A DNA stretch of 45,208 nucleotides from a virus, in IMG/VR virus record IMGVR_UViG_3300018026_000020, positions 1 to 45,208 of that record; one strand, 5' to 3'. The translations under genes were made by a program, and so were the position numbers. Every line of letters starts with the position of its first letter. Positions within the stretch are counted from its first letter, which is position 1. The notes under the pieces are model-generated. The model saw only the letters and a list, made by a program, of their open reading frames with translations. It had not been told where the DNA came from and did no database searches. Positions 33,635-39,326 of this stretch are shown here, one piece after another.

Positions 33635-33647
33635 TTTCAGCTTGGCG

Positions 33648-34040
33648 TTATAGCTCTACAAATTCAATGTCTAAGACGTAGTAGGAAATGAGTGGGAGAG
33701 TTCCCGTTACTGTGATGAATCCCTCGTCCAGTTCCGGTTCTTCTTCAAGGTAATCGAACGGGTTGTATCCAGAGATGGTTTCGGCCCCGATGATTTCGAC
33801 CAACTTGTCAATGAACGCCGGGTCGTCGGACTTCACTGTGAAGTCTTCCTTTTTCAGCGTCCCAAAAATTTCCGAATGCTTGCCGAGAATTTCCCCGAAG
33901 TAAACTTCCTTGCCGAGGGACTTCTCGATTTTTTCCTTGGTGGTGACGAACAAGCCTTCAACATCGCCCATCCGTTCTTCATCCCAAAAGAATGAAACCA
34001 GTACCCTGTGCTCCGACTCAGCGTCCTTCTTTTTGCTCAT
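33648..34040 (-). CDS. Hypothetical protein
   Basis: 130 residues from ATG 34040, with GGAGAG upstream; the longer frame overlaps the previous gene. Soluble and acidic in the second half (YLEEEPELDEGF), with final strands ISYYVLDIEFVEL. Not recognised. Confidence 0.68.
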   Translation of the reverse strand: MSKKKDAESEHRVLVSFFWDEERMGDVEGLFVTTKEKIEKSLGKEVYFGEILGKHSEIFGTLKKEDFTVKSDDPAFIDKLVEIIGAETISGYNPFDYLEEEPELDEGFITVTGTLPLISYYVLDIEFVEL

Positions 34041-34075
34041 GGCTCTCCAGTCTTCTGCTGCAAACTTGGAACTCC

Positions 34076-34465
34076 CTATGGACATGGGTTGGTTTTGATG
34101 TCCAGCAACTCCGGGGGAAGCTCGGGGTCGGTATAAAATAGAATGGCTCCGTTTTTTCCCCAAAAATCCAGAACTTTAAGCAACTTCCCCACGAGTTCGG
34201 GATGGGTTGGATTGTACCACCTGTCCGGTCCAATGTTGACCCAAACAATCTTACGTTGCTGGTCTCCCGGTACAAGGTCAAAGAGGAAGCGTTCCCCGAC
34301 AATAACAATAACATCCGACCAATCGAACAGCACTCGCTTGGTAGCCTCGGAGGTGTATCCCAATCCTACTGATAGAACGTCTCGCTGACCATGGTTCAGC
34401 TTTAGCAGCATAGCCAACGATACCGACCTGCTGTTTCCACCGTAGTAGCAGCAAAGAATCCTCAT
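34076..34465 (-). CDS. Low-molecular-weight phosphatase-like protein
   Basis: 129 residues from ATG 34465, with GGAG upstream. The N-terminal strand and loop ILCCYYGGNSRSVSLAM resemble the phosphate-binding loop of low-molecular-weight phosphotyrosine phosphatases, and WSDVIVIVGERF the following strand. The family needs C-x5-R, but here six residues separate Cys and Arg, so catalysis is doubtful; a binding role is possible. Its start overlaps the upstream stop (ATGA). Confidence 0.6.
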   Translation of the reverse strand: MRILCCYYGGNSRSVSLAMLLKLNHGQRDVLSVGLGYTSEATKRVLFDWSDVIVIVGERFLFDLVPGDQQRKIVWVNIGPDRWYNPTHPELVGKLLKVLDFWGKNGAILFYTDPELPPELLDIKTNPCP

Positions 34466-34674
34466 GCGGTCTCCAATCCCTCCGGGCGACCCTTCGTCCA
34501 GGTCTTCGCCACGGGGTACTGGATTACCCGCCCTCCAGGGTAGACCTTGTACAGCCACTCCGGGCGGTCGTCTACCTGCGCCCATACGACACGCCCGAGG
34601 TTCTCCGAGTGCCCCTTGGCATCGTTCAAGGAGGCTACGACCCTCACGTTTCGCTTATCGCAATCGAGCAGCAT
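34462..34674 (-). CDS. Small hypothetical protein
   Basis: 70 residues, ATG 34674 with AAGGAA upstream, just after the last tRNA of the cluster. Strand-rich (VRVVASLND, GRVVWAQVDD). Not recognised. Overlaps the next gene (ATGA). Confidence 0.62.
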   Translation of the reverse strand: MLLDCDKRNVRVVASLNDAKGHSENLGRVVWAQVDDRPEWLYKVYPGGRVIQYPVAKTWTKGRPEGLETA

Positions 34675-34692
34675 ATGGTGTTCCTTGGGAAT

Positions 34693-34767
34693 TGGAAGGG
34701 GAACCGGGAGTCCAACCCGGATTGCCCGTTTAGAAGACGGGTGCCTTTTGCGTTAGACGATTCCCCC
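34693..34767 (-). tRNA. tRNA-Arg (TCT) with swapped 19-56 tertiary pair
   Basis: Complete cloverleaf: acceptor GGGGGAA/TTCCCCT, D-stem GTCT/AGGC, anticodon stem CCCGT/ACGGG with loop CTTCTAA, T-stem CCGGG/CCCGG, discriminator T and encoded CCA. The D-loop AACGCAAA has C at 19 and the T-loop TTGGACT has G at 56, so the usual G19-C56 pair is reversed. Reads AGA. Confidence 0.88.
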
Positions 34768-34774
34768 GTAAATT

Positions 34775-34864
34775 TGGTACCCCCGGCAGGACTCGAACCT
34801 GCGATGCCTTTCGGCATAGACAGTTTAGGAAACTGTTGCGATGTCCATCTCCGCTCACGGGGGC
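34775..34864 (-). tRNA. tRNA-Arg (CCT) with long variable arm
   Basis: 90 bases. Acceptor GCCCCCG/CGGGGGT, anticodon stem ACAGT/ACTGT with loop TTCCTAA, variable arm ATGCC-GAAA-GGCAT, T-arm GCAGG/CCTGC with TTCGAGT, A73 and CCA. The body looks like a class II (Leu-type) tRNA but the anticodon is Arg CCT and A20 is present. It may be an expanded tRNA-Arg or a Leu-bodied tRNA reading AGG. Confidence 0.8.
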
Positions 34865-34874
34865 GTAAACTTGT

Positions 34875-35672
34875 TTATTTCCTTCCTAGCCTCCAACCAT
34901 CACAGAGGCGGTTAATAACTTCGGATGCCGCAATTTTGATTGCTACGCCATCTTTACATAACCAGCGCACAGGTGGTCTTTTTCTATTAGCTTCCCTCAA
35001 GGCTGCTATTACATGCACCGGTCGTGGTTTCCCACGCTTTGCCTTGGCTATTTTTTCACCAAAGCCTTCTGGCATTTTTTTGCCTTTATTCCAAGCCGAG
35101 GTTCTTCCTTTTAATGCTTCCCGCATTTTTTGCTTACTGGTATCGGAGTGTTTCCAGCCAGACTTGTGGGGAGCTTGTGGTTTTCCAGCTCTTCTCCTGT
35201 TTGATTCTGCAACAGCCTTTCTAGTGCTTTCTGGGACTGAGTGTCCCCTTTGGGAGGCACTCATCCTTTGTCTAGTCTGCTCTGAACAATGCTTACCAAA
35301 CATTGGATTTCTTTCGCCTTTGTTCGCCTCTTTGAATTTTTGACGAGTAGCCTCATTCGCAACTACCCCTCCGCCTCCAAGAGTTGAGTTGTATCCATAT
35401 TCAGGGTCGCACGCCTTAAACTTTTCAATATAGGAGACCTCAAGGGTATCCAATTCTTCTTTGGAGAAGGCAACATTTATACGATAGGCTTTGAAGCTAC
35501 CTTCTCCATATTTTCGGATGGCATTATAGAAGTATGCACAATTTGTCCCACCCGCTTTGGCTCTCCTACAATGAGCCAGCCATCGCTCGTGCAGGGTTCT
35601 TATGGTTTGCCCGATATATACCTTGTTGTTGACTTGGTTTACGATAATGTATACTTCCCCATATGGCTCCAC
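34875..35672 (-). CDS. GIY-YIG homing endonuclease in the tRNA cluster
   Basis: 265 residues from GTG 35672, with AAGGAGAG upstream. VYIIVNQVNNKVYIGQTIR is the catalytic N-terminus, with RWLAHCRRA, NAIRKYG and Glu in LDTLEVSYIEKF. Several NUMOD3-type repeats follow (NKGERNPMFGKHCSEQTRQR, KHSDTSKQKMREALKG, GKKMPEGFGEKIAKAKRGK) and a C-terminal helix-turn-helix-like unit (AIKIAASEVINRL). It ends 10 bases from tRNA-Arg (CCT), so insertion is beside a tRNA. Confidence 0.9.
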   Translation of the reverse strand: MEPYGEVYIIVNQVNNKVYIGQTIRTLHERWLAHCRRAKAGGTNCAYFYNAIRKYGEGSFKAYRINVAFSKEELDTLEVSYIEKFKACDPEYGYNSTLGGGGVVANEATRQKFKEANKGERNPMFGKHCSEQTRQRMSASQRGHSVPESTRKAVAESNRRRAGKPQAPHKSGWKHSDTSKQKMREALKGRTSAWNKGKKMPEGFGEKIAKAKRGKPRPVHVIAALREANRKRPPVRWLCKDGVAIKIAASEVINRLCDGWRLGRK

Positions 35673-35705
35673 TTAAACTCTCCTTCAATGAATGGGGTAA
35701 GTAGT

Positions 35706-36257
35706 TCATTTATCAAGTACAACATTCCAGTATAGGTACGGTGCGTAATCTTTCCACTCGTTCCTTATCTTGCTGATATGCAGCTTGAAGTTGAAGCGGG
35801 GGTCCGTGGGCTTCGGCGTATAGGGCTTGCTGAGCAAGGTCATGCCCGCCTGCGCCGGGGTACGTCCGGCCTTTTCCTTGTTGCACGGCATACAGGCGAT
35901 GGCAAGGTTGTCCCAGTCGGACTTGCCCTTCTGGCAAAGCGGGATGACGTGGTCAATCGTGTATTCCGAGGTGTGGACCACCTTGCCGCAGTACTGGCAT
36001 GTTGCATTGTCACGCACTAACAGGTTGCGCCGGGTGCAGGGGACGGACTGCTTCTTACGGCGATGCCAAGCGTTGCGAACGACTATCACCCTTGGCATGC
36101 CCATTTCAAAGGACGGTGAGTGCAGGACCTTCCCGCCCTCGTCCTCCTTGACAATCTTGGCACGGTCCTCGAACCAGAGCTTGACGGCGTTCTGCCAGCC
36201 CATGAAGCCCACGGGTATCCAGTTCATGTCTAGTACAAGTACGTCAGCGTATCCCAT
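35706..36257 (-). CDS. McrA-like HNH endonuclease
   Basis: 183 residues, ATG 36257 with GGAGG upstream. VLVLDMNWIPVGF at the N-terminus, RRNLLVRDNATCQYCGKVV, EYTIDHVIPLCQKGKSDWDN and CMPCNKEKAGRTPAQAGM form the full HNH domain of the widespread McrA-like phage and cyanobacterial family. Unlike the AT-rich homing genes it has GC content like the core phage genes, so it may be a long-standing nuclease with a phage function. Confidence 0.88.
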   Translation of the reverse strand: MGYADVLVLDMNWIPVGFMGWQNAVKLWFEDRAKIVKEDEGGKVLHSPSFEMGMPRVIVVRNAWHRRKKQSVPCTRRNLLVRDNATCQYCGKVVHTSEYTIDHVIPLCQKGKSDWDNLAIACMPCNKEKAGRTPAQAGMTLLSKPYTPKPTDPRFNFKLHISKIRNEWKDYAPYLYWNVVLDK

Positions 36258-36502
36258 AGAGCCTCCTTATCTAAGATTCGGAAAACCGTTAATCCTCGCT
36301 CGTTGCCACACCGAATGTGATCGATGGCTAATTGCCGGTAAGCCTGCGCACGACCCCTATAGCCGTCCATCGCTCTTCGCACTCCGGTATCCGCCCATAG
36401 TACTAGGCGGCGAGTCAAGCTTTTAGGGTTTGGGCGGGGTGTAACCGGTCTTCTCTCAGGTTCATATCCATCGAATTGGCCGGTCTCATTGCCGTACACC
36501 AT
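36230..36502 (-). CDS. Possible small protein
   Basis: 90 codons ending inside the next gene. The composition is plausible (AMDGYRGRAQAYRQLAIDHI), but ATG 36502 has no ribosome binding site and the region is rich in hairpins, so it may instead be part of a structured RNA. Low confidence. Confidence 0.3.
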   Translation of the reverse strand: MVYGNETGQFDGYEPERRPVTPRPNPKSLTRRLVLWADTGVRRAMDGYRGRAQAYRQLAIDHIRCGNERGLTVFRILDKEALWDTLTYLY

Positions 36503-36840
36503 ACGGGTTGATGTGGTCGGGTTTCTTATGGTGTCTCACCCCGAGGCCCACTGCGTTGTCCTAACGCTCTCACCCCGCCCGAACAGCGCCCCTGTGACCA
36601 CGCCCTTAAGACATCGCCCCCGGTTATGTCAACTCACCAGAGACTTAGGTCGGTCAGGAGCACCAACTTAAACCCAACGGCGTGCAGCCAGCGTACTGGC
36701 GGTTTGGCTTCGCTTTCTACGGGGTTAATGACCGGTCCCCCTCGTCGCCCGGAAGCCGCTTGTGCAGGCACGGTATCCCGATTTCTGCCACGACAACCGT
36801 TCCCATCAGTCTTGCCGACCCTACGGGACCTTGCACGCCA
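36503..36840 (-). other. Gene-free interval with hairpins
   Basis: About 340 bases without a convincing gene. It contains GCCAG-TACG-CTGGC near 36685, GCGTT/AACGC near 36565 and other self-complementary pieces. A promoter-like motif at 36845 points into it on the minus strand. It could be a structured RNA or the leader of the HNH gene at 35706. I recognise no RNA family. Confidence 0.35.
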
Positions 36841-36844
36841 TTCT

Positions 36845-36858
36845 TGGTAATACCACAG
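36845..36858 (-). promoter_or_regulatory. Extended -10-like motif
   Basis: On the minus strand CTGTGGTATTACCA, close to the TCGTGGTATACT motif (TG-G-TATTAC). It directs transcription into the gene-free interval and the HNH gene at 35706. Confidence 0.4.
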
Positions 36859-36880
36859 AGATTGAGAAACAAACGAATAA

Positions 36881-37225
36881 TTAAATTTCAGGATGGTGCT
36901 CCTTCCTGTGACAGTTAGAGCATAGTATTTCGCATTTTCTTATCTCAGCAAGGATTCGTTTCTTTCCCCAACCTTGGTTCACAGCTTGCCTTATTGACAT
37001 GTCTTTTTTGCTTGAATCTCTATGATGAAAATCTAAACATGCAGGATGATTTTCCGGGCAACGAGCACATTTTAGAGAGCGTTTGAACTCCTTGAACCAA
37101 TCTCTAATTTCTTTCCTTTGGTTCTTTGCTCGGATAAGATATGGCTCTTTGTGATTTTGATAATGTTTTCTCCTGTATGCTTTCATTTCTTCTTGATGAG
37201 ATGTTTTCCAAGCTTCTGTCGCCAT
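36881..37225 (-). CDS. Small HNH endonuclease
   Basis: 114 residues from ATG 37225, with GGAGG 5 bases upstream; the longer frame is not used. Basic N-terminal helices, then CARCPENHPACLDFHHRDSS and CEILCSNCHRKEH, the compact HNH domain common in phage genomes. AT-rich. Located between tRNA-Trp and the gene-free interval. Confidence 0.87.
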   Translation of the reverse strand: MATEAWKTSHQEEMKAYRRKHYQNHKEPYLIRAKNQRKEIRDWFKEFKRSLKCARCPENHPACLDFHHRDSSKKDMSIRQAVNQGWGKKRILAEIRKCEILCSNCHRKEHHPEI

Positions 37226-37300
37226 ACAATCCTCCAATATATGAGTTGCATAGCGTAGATTTGGAGACTCTATCTGCACCAAAAATTTACATTAGAATCT

Positions 37301-37390
37301 TGGCAGGGGTGGAGGGATTTGAACCCCCAGTATCCCGAAGGAAGACGGTTTTGGAGACCGCTGGGCCGAACCAGATTGCCCGTCACCCCT
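37301..37390 (-). tRNA. tRNA-Trp (CCA) with expanded variable arm
   Basis: Acceptor AGGGGTG/CACCCCT, G73 and CCA as in bacterial tRNA-Trp; anticodon stem GCGGT/ACCGT with loop CTCCAAA; T-loop TTCAAAT. The variable region is 16 bases and forms TCC-TTCG-GGA, a UUCG-capped hairpin, where tRNA-Trp normally has five bases. The D-arm is GGG/CCC with a 13-base loop. Confidence 0.85.
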
Positions 37391-37430
37391 AAACTCACGC
37401 CGGTGTCTTATCCAAATAAACGAAGGTCAA

Positions 37431-37486
37431 GACCAAGAGTACCATGGTTATCTTGGTCACAGCTACCATGAGGCTACGCTGTACCA
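37431..37486 (-). repeat. Two overlapping hairpins and an orphan tRNA 5'-half-like piece
   Basis: GACCAAGA (37431) pairs with TCTTGGTC (37451), 8 bp. TGGTCACAGC (37454) pairs with GCTGTACCA (37478) with one bulge, enclosing a D-arm-like TAGCCTCATGGTAGC on the minus strand. The two folds share bases and could alternate. They lie between tRNA-Trp and the permuted-tRNA region. Confidence 0.45.
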
Positions 37487-37488
37487 TG

Positions 37489-37528
37489 TCCTACGGGGAC
37501 TCGAACCCCGTTTTTCCGGCTGCATCAT
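37489..37528 (-). tRNA. Orphan tRNA 3' half
   Basis: A perfect T-arm (CGGGG, TTCGAGT, CCCCG), an anticodon-stem-like CCGGA and a 3' strand TAGGACA are present, but the upstream 5' half belongs to the permuted candidate and does not pair with it. TAGGACA could pair, with two wobbles, with TGTCTTG at 39181-39187, far away. Fragment or half of a split tRNA. Confidence 0.4.
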
Positions 37529-37599
37529 GGGAGACGCTCTACCATTGAGCTACGCCCCGCATGGCGGGGCGACGGGACTCGAACCCGCAACCTTCTCCC
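37529..37599 (-). tRNA. Candidate circularly permuted tRNA
   Basis: On the minus strand the 3' half comes first: anticodon-stem strand GGGAGA, AGGTT, T-arm GCGGG/CCCGT with TTCGAGT, then CGCCCCGC. Three bases (CAT) later the 5' half begins: GCGGGGCG, TA, D-arm GCTC-AATGGTA-GAGC, G, TCTCCC. The acceptor strands pair over 8 bp and the anticodon strands over 6 bp, whereas neither half matches its other neighbour. The anticodon cannot be read without knowing the joining point. Confidence 0.5.
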
Positions 37600-37600
37600 T

Positions 37601-37713
37601 GAATCAATCCCCGGTATCCTACCATTGAATGACGGGTCGCTGGGGGCGTTCTGCCTGACGGGAAGGCTACTCCATGCGATTATCCGGTGGGACTCGAACC
37701 CACATTTTCCGGG
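37601..37713 (-). tRNA. Possible second permuted tRNA, weaker
   Basis: A 3' half (CCCGG, AAAAT, T-arm GTGGG/CCCAC with TTCGAGT, then CGGATAATCGC) precedes by a 35-base linker a 5' half (GCGACCCG, TC, ATTC-AATGGTA-GGAT, A, CCGGG). The anticodon strands CCGGG/CCCGG match perfectly; the acceptor pairs only as GCGA/TCGC and CCG/CGG around a loop. Tentative. Confidence 0.3.
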
Positions 37714-37719
37714 CTAGCT

Positions 37720-37794
37720 TGGCTCCGAGGGGAGGACTCGAACCTCTCATTAACCGGGTCAGAGCCGGTTCTCCTACCGTTAGAGGACTCTGGA
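37720..37794 (-). tRNA. tRNA-Gln (CTG) with three A-C mismatches
   Basis: D-arm CTCT/GGAG, anticodon stem ACCGG/CCGGT with loop CTCTGAC, T1-A72, G73 and CCA, as expected for Gln. Pairs 4-69, 6-67 and 49-65 are A-C. C-to-U change at 65, 67 and 69 would restore all three. Either decayed by transitions or edited. Confidence 0.75.
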
Positions 37795-37807
37795 ATATCT
37801 TGCTATT

Positions 37808-37846
37808 TACGTCAACTTTTAGCCCCAGAGGGGTAAACTTGACGTA
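37808..37846 (-). repeat. Nested hairpin between tRNAs
   Basis: TACGTCAA (37808) pairs with TTGACGTA (37839), 8 bp, enclosing CCCC-AGA-GGGG. It separates tRNA-Pro (CGG) from tRNA-Gln and may direct processing. Confidence 0.5.
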
Positions 37847-37857
37847 TAAATCAATCT

Positions 37858-37936
37858 TGGTCGGCGTGGGGAGATTTGAACTCCCGACCCCTCCGCCCCG
37901 AACGGAGTGCTCTAAACCGGGCTGAGCTACACACCG
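37858..37936 (-). tRNA. tRNA-Pro (CGG)
   Basis: Acceptor CGGTGTG/CACGCCG, D-stem GCTC/GAGC, anticodon stem CTCCG/CGGAG with loop TTCGGGG, T-loop TTCAAAT, C1-G72, A73 and CCA. Reads CCG. Confidence 0.92.
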
Positions 37937-37946
37937 AAAATTTAAA

Positions 37947-38537
37947 TCAGACGACCCCGGAATAATCTTTGCTTTTATTTCCCGGAACCCAATCCGCAAA
38001 TAACCCAAGCTCCCTAACTTTTCGCATTGTATCAGCGATTAGTAACCACGCTTTGTAGGGCATATTTCCTCGAACAATGTTACATCTTGTGCAACAGGGA
38101 ATTACGTTACTTTTCAAATGACCCCGCATGTTATCTAATCGGTCCAACCCAATGCGTAGTTCTCTTTGGGTTACTCCACAGTATCGGCAGCCAGTGGATA
38201 TAAGAGCAGCTACGTAGTTCCGGTCAAGGTCGCAGGCAAACCCATGGCGTTTATCCCAACTCTTGCAGTCGTTTGTAACATGCCTTGCTTCGCCTTTATA
38301 CCTTTGGGTGCTTAGAGTCTGTTTCCTTCGCTCGTAAACCCCCTCGGTCATTCCATGTCGAGGTTTCCAACGTTTGTTATGCTTATTAAAGCAAATACGG
38401 CATAGAAATCGGTAATACTTATTCCCATTAGACCAACGTGTTGGGAAGTTCTTACCGTCCTCAGTTAATGCCTTCCCACATTTTTTGCAGATGTGTGGAA
38501 GTCTTACATTCACTCCACCAACTTCTTGACTCTTCAT
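37947..38537 (-). CDS. HNH endonuclease in the tRNA cluster
   Basis: 196 residues from ATG 38537; the longer frame runs into tRNA-Pro. CKKCGKALTEDGKNF and CRICFNKHNKRW zinc pairs, then CRYCGVTQRE, GLDRLDNMRGHLKSN and CCTRCNIVRGN form the nuclease. TTAGTATGA at the start is shared with the HNH gene at 40758, also inside the cluster, and both have small hairpins upstream instead of a ribosome binding site. AT-rich. Confidence 0.87.
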   Translation of the reverse strand: MKSQEVGGVNVRLPHICKKCGKALTEDGKNFPTRWSNGNKYYRFLCRICFNKHNKRWKPRHGMTEGVYERRKQTLSTQRYKGEARHVTNDCKSWDKRHGFACDLDRNYVAALISTGCRYCGVTQRELRIGLDRLDNMRGHLKSNVIPCCTRCNIVRGNMPYKAWLLIADTMRKVRELGLFADWVPGNKSKDYSGVV

Positions 38538-38581
38538 ACTAATAGATACTGAAGTCAGAAGATTGGTCGGAGTGATATTTT

Positions 38582-38656
38582 TGGTCGGGGCGAGAGGATT
38601 TGAACCTCCAACGACTTGCTCCCAAAGCAAGTGGGTTACCGTTACCCTACGCCCCG
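38582..38656 (-). tRNA. tRNA-Pro (TGG)
   Basis: Acceptor CGGGGCG/CGCCCCG, D-stem GGGT/ACCC, anticodon stem CTTGC/GCAAG with loop TTTGGGA, T-loop TTCAAAT, A73 and CCA. Reads CCA and other CCN codons. Confidence 0.92.
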
Positions 38657-38659
38657 GCA

Positions 38660-38690
38660 CAAGTTAGGCCGTTCAGCTACAGCCCGTAAA
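38660..38690 (-). tRNA. Orphan tRNA 5' fragment
   Basis: The minus strand reads ACGGGCTG, TA, GCTGAACGGCCTAA, like a tRNA acceptor strand and start of a D-arm, but no anticodon or T-arm follows before tRNA-Pro (TGG). Remnant. Confidence 0.35.
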
Positions 38691-38693
38691 CTT

Positions 38694-38768
38694 TGGTCAG
38701 GTCCGGCAGAGTCGAACTGCCAATCACTAGTCCCCCAGACTAGGGCATTACCATTATGCTAGGACCTG
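38694..38768 (-). tRNA. tRNA-Pro (GGG)
   Basis: Acceptor CAGGTCC/GGACCTG, D-stem GCAT/ATGC, anticodon stem CTAGT/ACTAG with loop CTGGGGG, T-loop TTCGACT, A73 and CCA. Reads CCC and CCT; completes the Pro set. Confidence 0.92.
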
Positions 38769-38773
38769 ATAAT

Positions 38774-38859
38774 GGAGGTTTGGCAGTACTCCCCCAGCTA
38801 ATCAGAGCCAGTACTCGTCAACCTCCAAACGGTGACGGACAATGGGAGGTTTTCACCTC
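38774..38859 (-). ncRNA. Hairpin-rich spacer with a GAAA minihelix
   Basis: GGAGGTT (38774) pairs with AACCTCC (38820), enclosing repeated AGTACT. Next to it, on the minus strand, GAGGT-GAAA-ACCTC is followed at once by CCA (38843-38859), like the ACCA-ended minihelices near 41.7 kb. No gene or cloverleaf is visible. Confidence 0.4.
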
Positions 38860-38924
38860 TCGGGCCTCAGCCCACATACTCAAACCGGTTAGCCTTGCCA
38901 GTCCAGTATGCTTCCGCCATAACT

Positions 38925-38999
38925 TGGTAGCTCGCACAGGAATCGAACCTGTGACATCCGCCTTATGAGAGCGGCGTTCTGCCACTGAACTAGCGAGCC
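38925..38999 (-). tRNA. tRNA with CAT anticodon (Met or Ile2)
   Basis: Acceptor GGCTCGC/GCGAGCT, D-stem GTTC/GAAC, anticodon stem CCGCT/GGCGG with loop CTCATAA, T-stem ACAGG/CCTGT, A73 and CCA. Paired 1-72 argues for elongator Met or Ile2 rather than initiator. Confidence 0.88.
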
Positions 39000-39009
39000 A
39001 GAACGTACG

Positions 39010-39083
39010 TGGTGTTTGGGAGCCATGATGGTTGCGCTGCGCCACACCATGAGTATGTTACCCGACAATTACGCCGCCCAAAC
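39010..39083 (-). tRNA. tRNA-like element, CAT, without T-loop
   Basis: Acceptor GTTTGGG/CCCAAAC is perfect, followed by ACCA. A loop CTCATGG with T33 sits in ACATA/TGTGG (four of five pairs). The length is 74. D- and T-arms are not recognisable (no TTC-type loop). A decayed or structurally reduced tRNA. Confidence 0.4.
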
Positions 39084-39119
39084 AATGGCCTTTTAAGGGG
39101 CACTCACGTACGGCTTGAG

Positions 39120-39187
39120 TTGCATGGGTGGAATCGAACCACCGACCTCCCGGTACCCCGGTCGCTCTTCCGCTGAGCTACAAGACA
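39120..39187 (-). tRNA. Discordant tRNA-like element
   Basis: The 5' half (TGTCTTG, TA, GCTC-AGCGGAA-GAGC, ACCGG) and 3' half (CCGGG, T-arm GGTGG/CCACC with TTCGATT, CATGCAA) are both tRNA-like, but the acceptor strands do not pair and the anticodon loop is only GGTA. A chimera or deletion product. Confidence 0.4.
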
Positions 39188-39196
39188 ACCCTAAGA

Positions 39197-39273
39197 TGGT
39201 AGCGGGGATGGGAATTGAACCCACCTTTACAGAGCTTATGAGACTCCGAAACTCACCAGAGTTATACCCCGCA
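39197..39273 (-). tRNA. tRNA with CAT anticodon
   Basis: GCGGGG/CCCCGC pairs at 2-71 to 7-66 but T1-T72 is unpaired; anticodon stem GGAGT/GCTCT with loop CTCATAA; T-loop TTCAATT; A73 and CCA. The open 1-72 pair is an initiator-like feature, but the anticodon stem lacks three G-C pairs. Confidence 0.82.
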
Positions 39274-39326
39274 TCAAACCATACGCTACACCGCATATCT
39301 GTTGCTAATACGCTGTAGCGTATCAA

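Noticed and set aside
34775-34864. Plain tRNA-Leu
   Set aside because: Body is Leu-like, but the anticodon loop TTCCTAA centres on CCT with a perfectly paired stem, so no Leu anticodon can be read.
34609-35343. 244-codon plus-strand frame
   Set aside because: Runs across two tRNAs and antisense to a clear GIY-YIG gene.
37301-37390. Ser-type class II tRNA
   Set aside because: Acceptor AGGGGTG/CACCCCT with G73 and loop CTCCAAA match tRNA-Trp closely; only the variable arm is class II-like.
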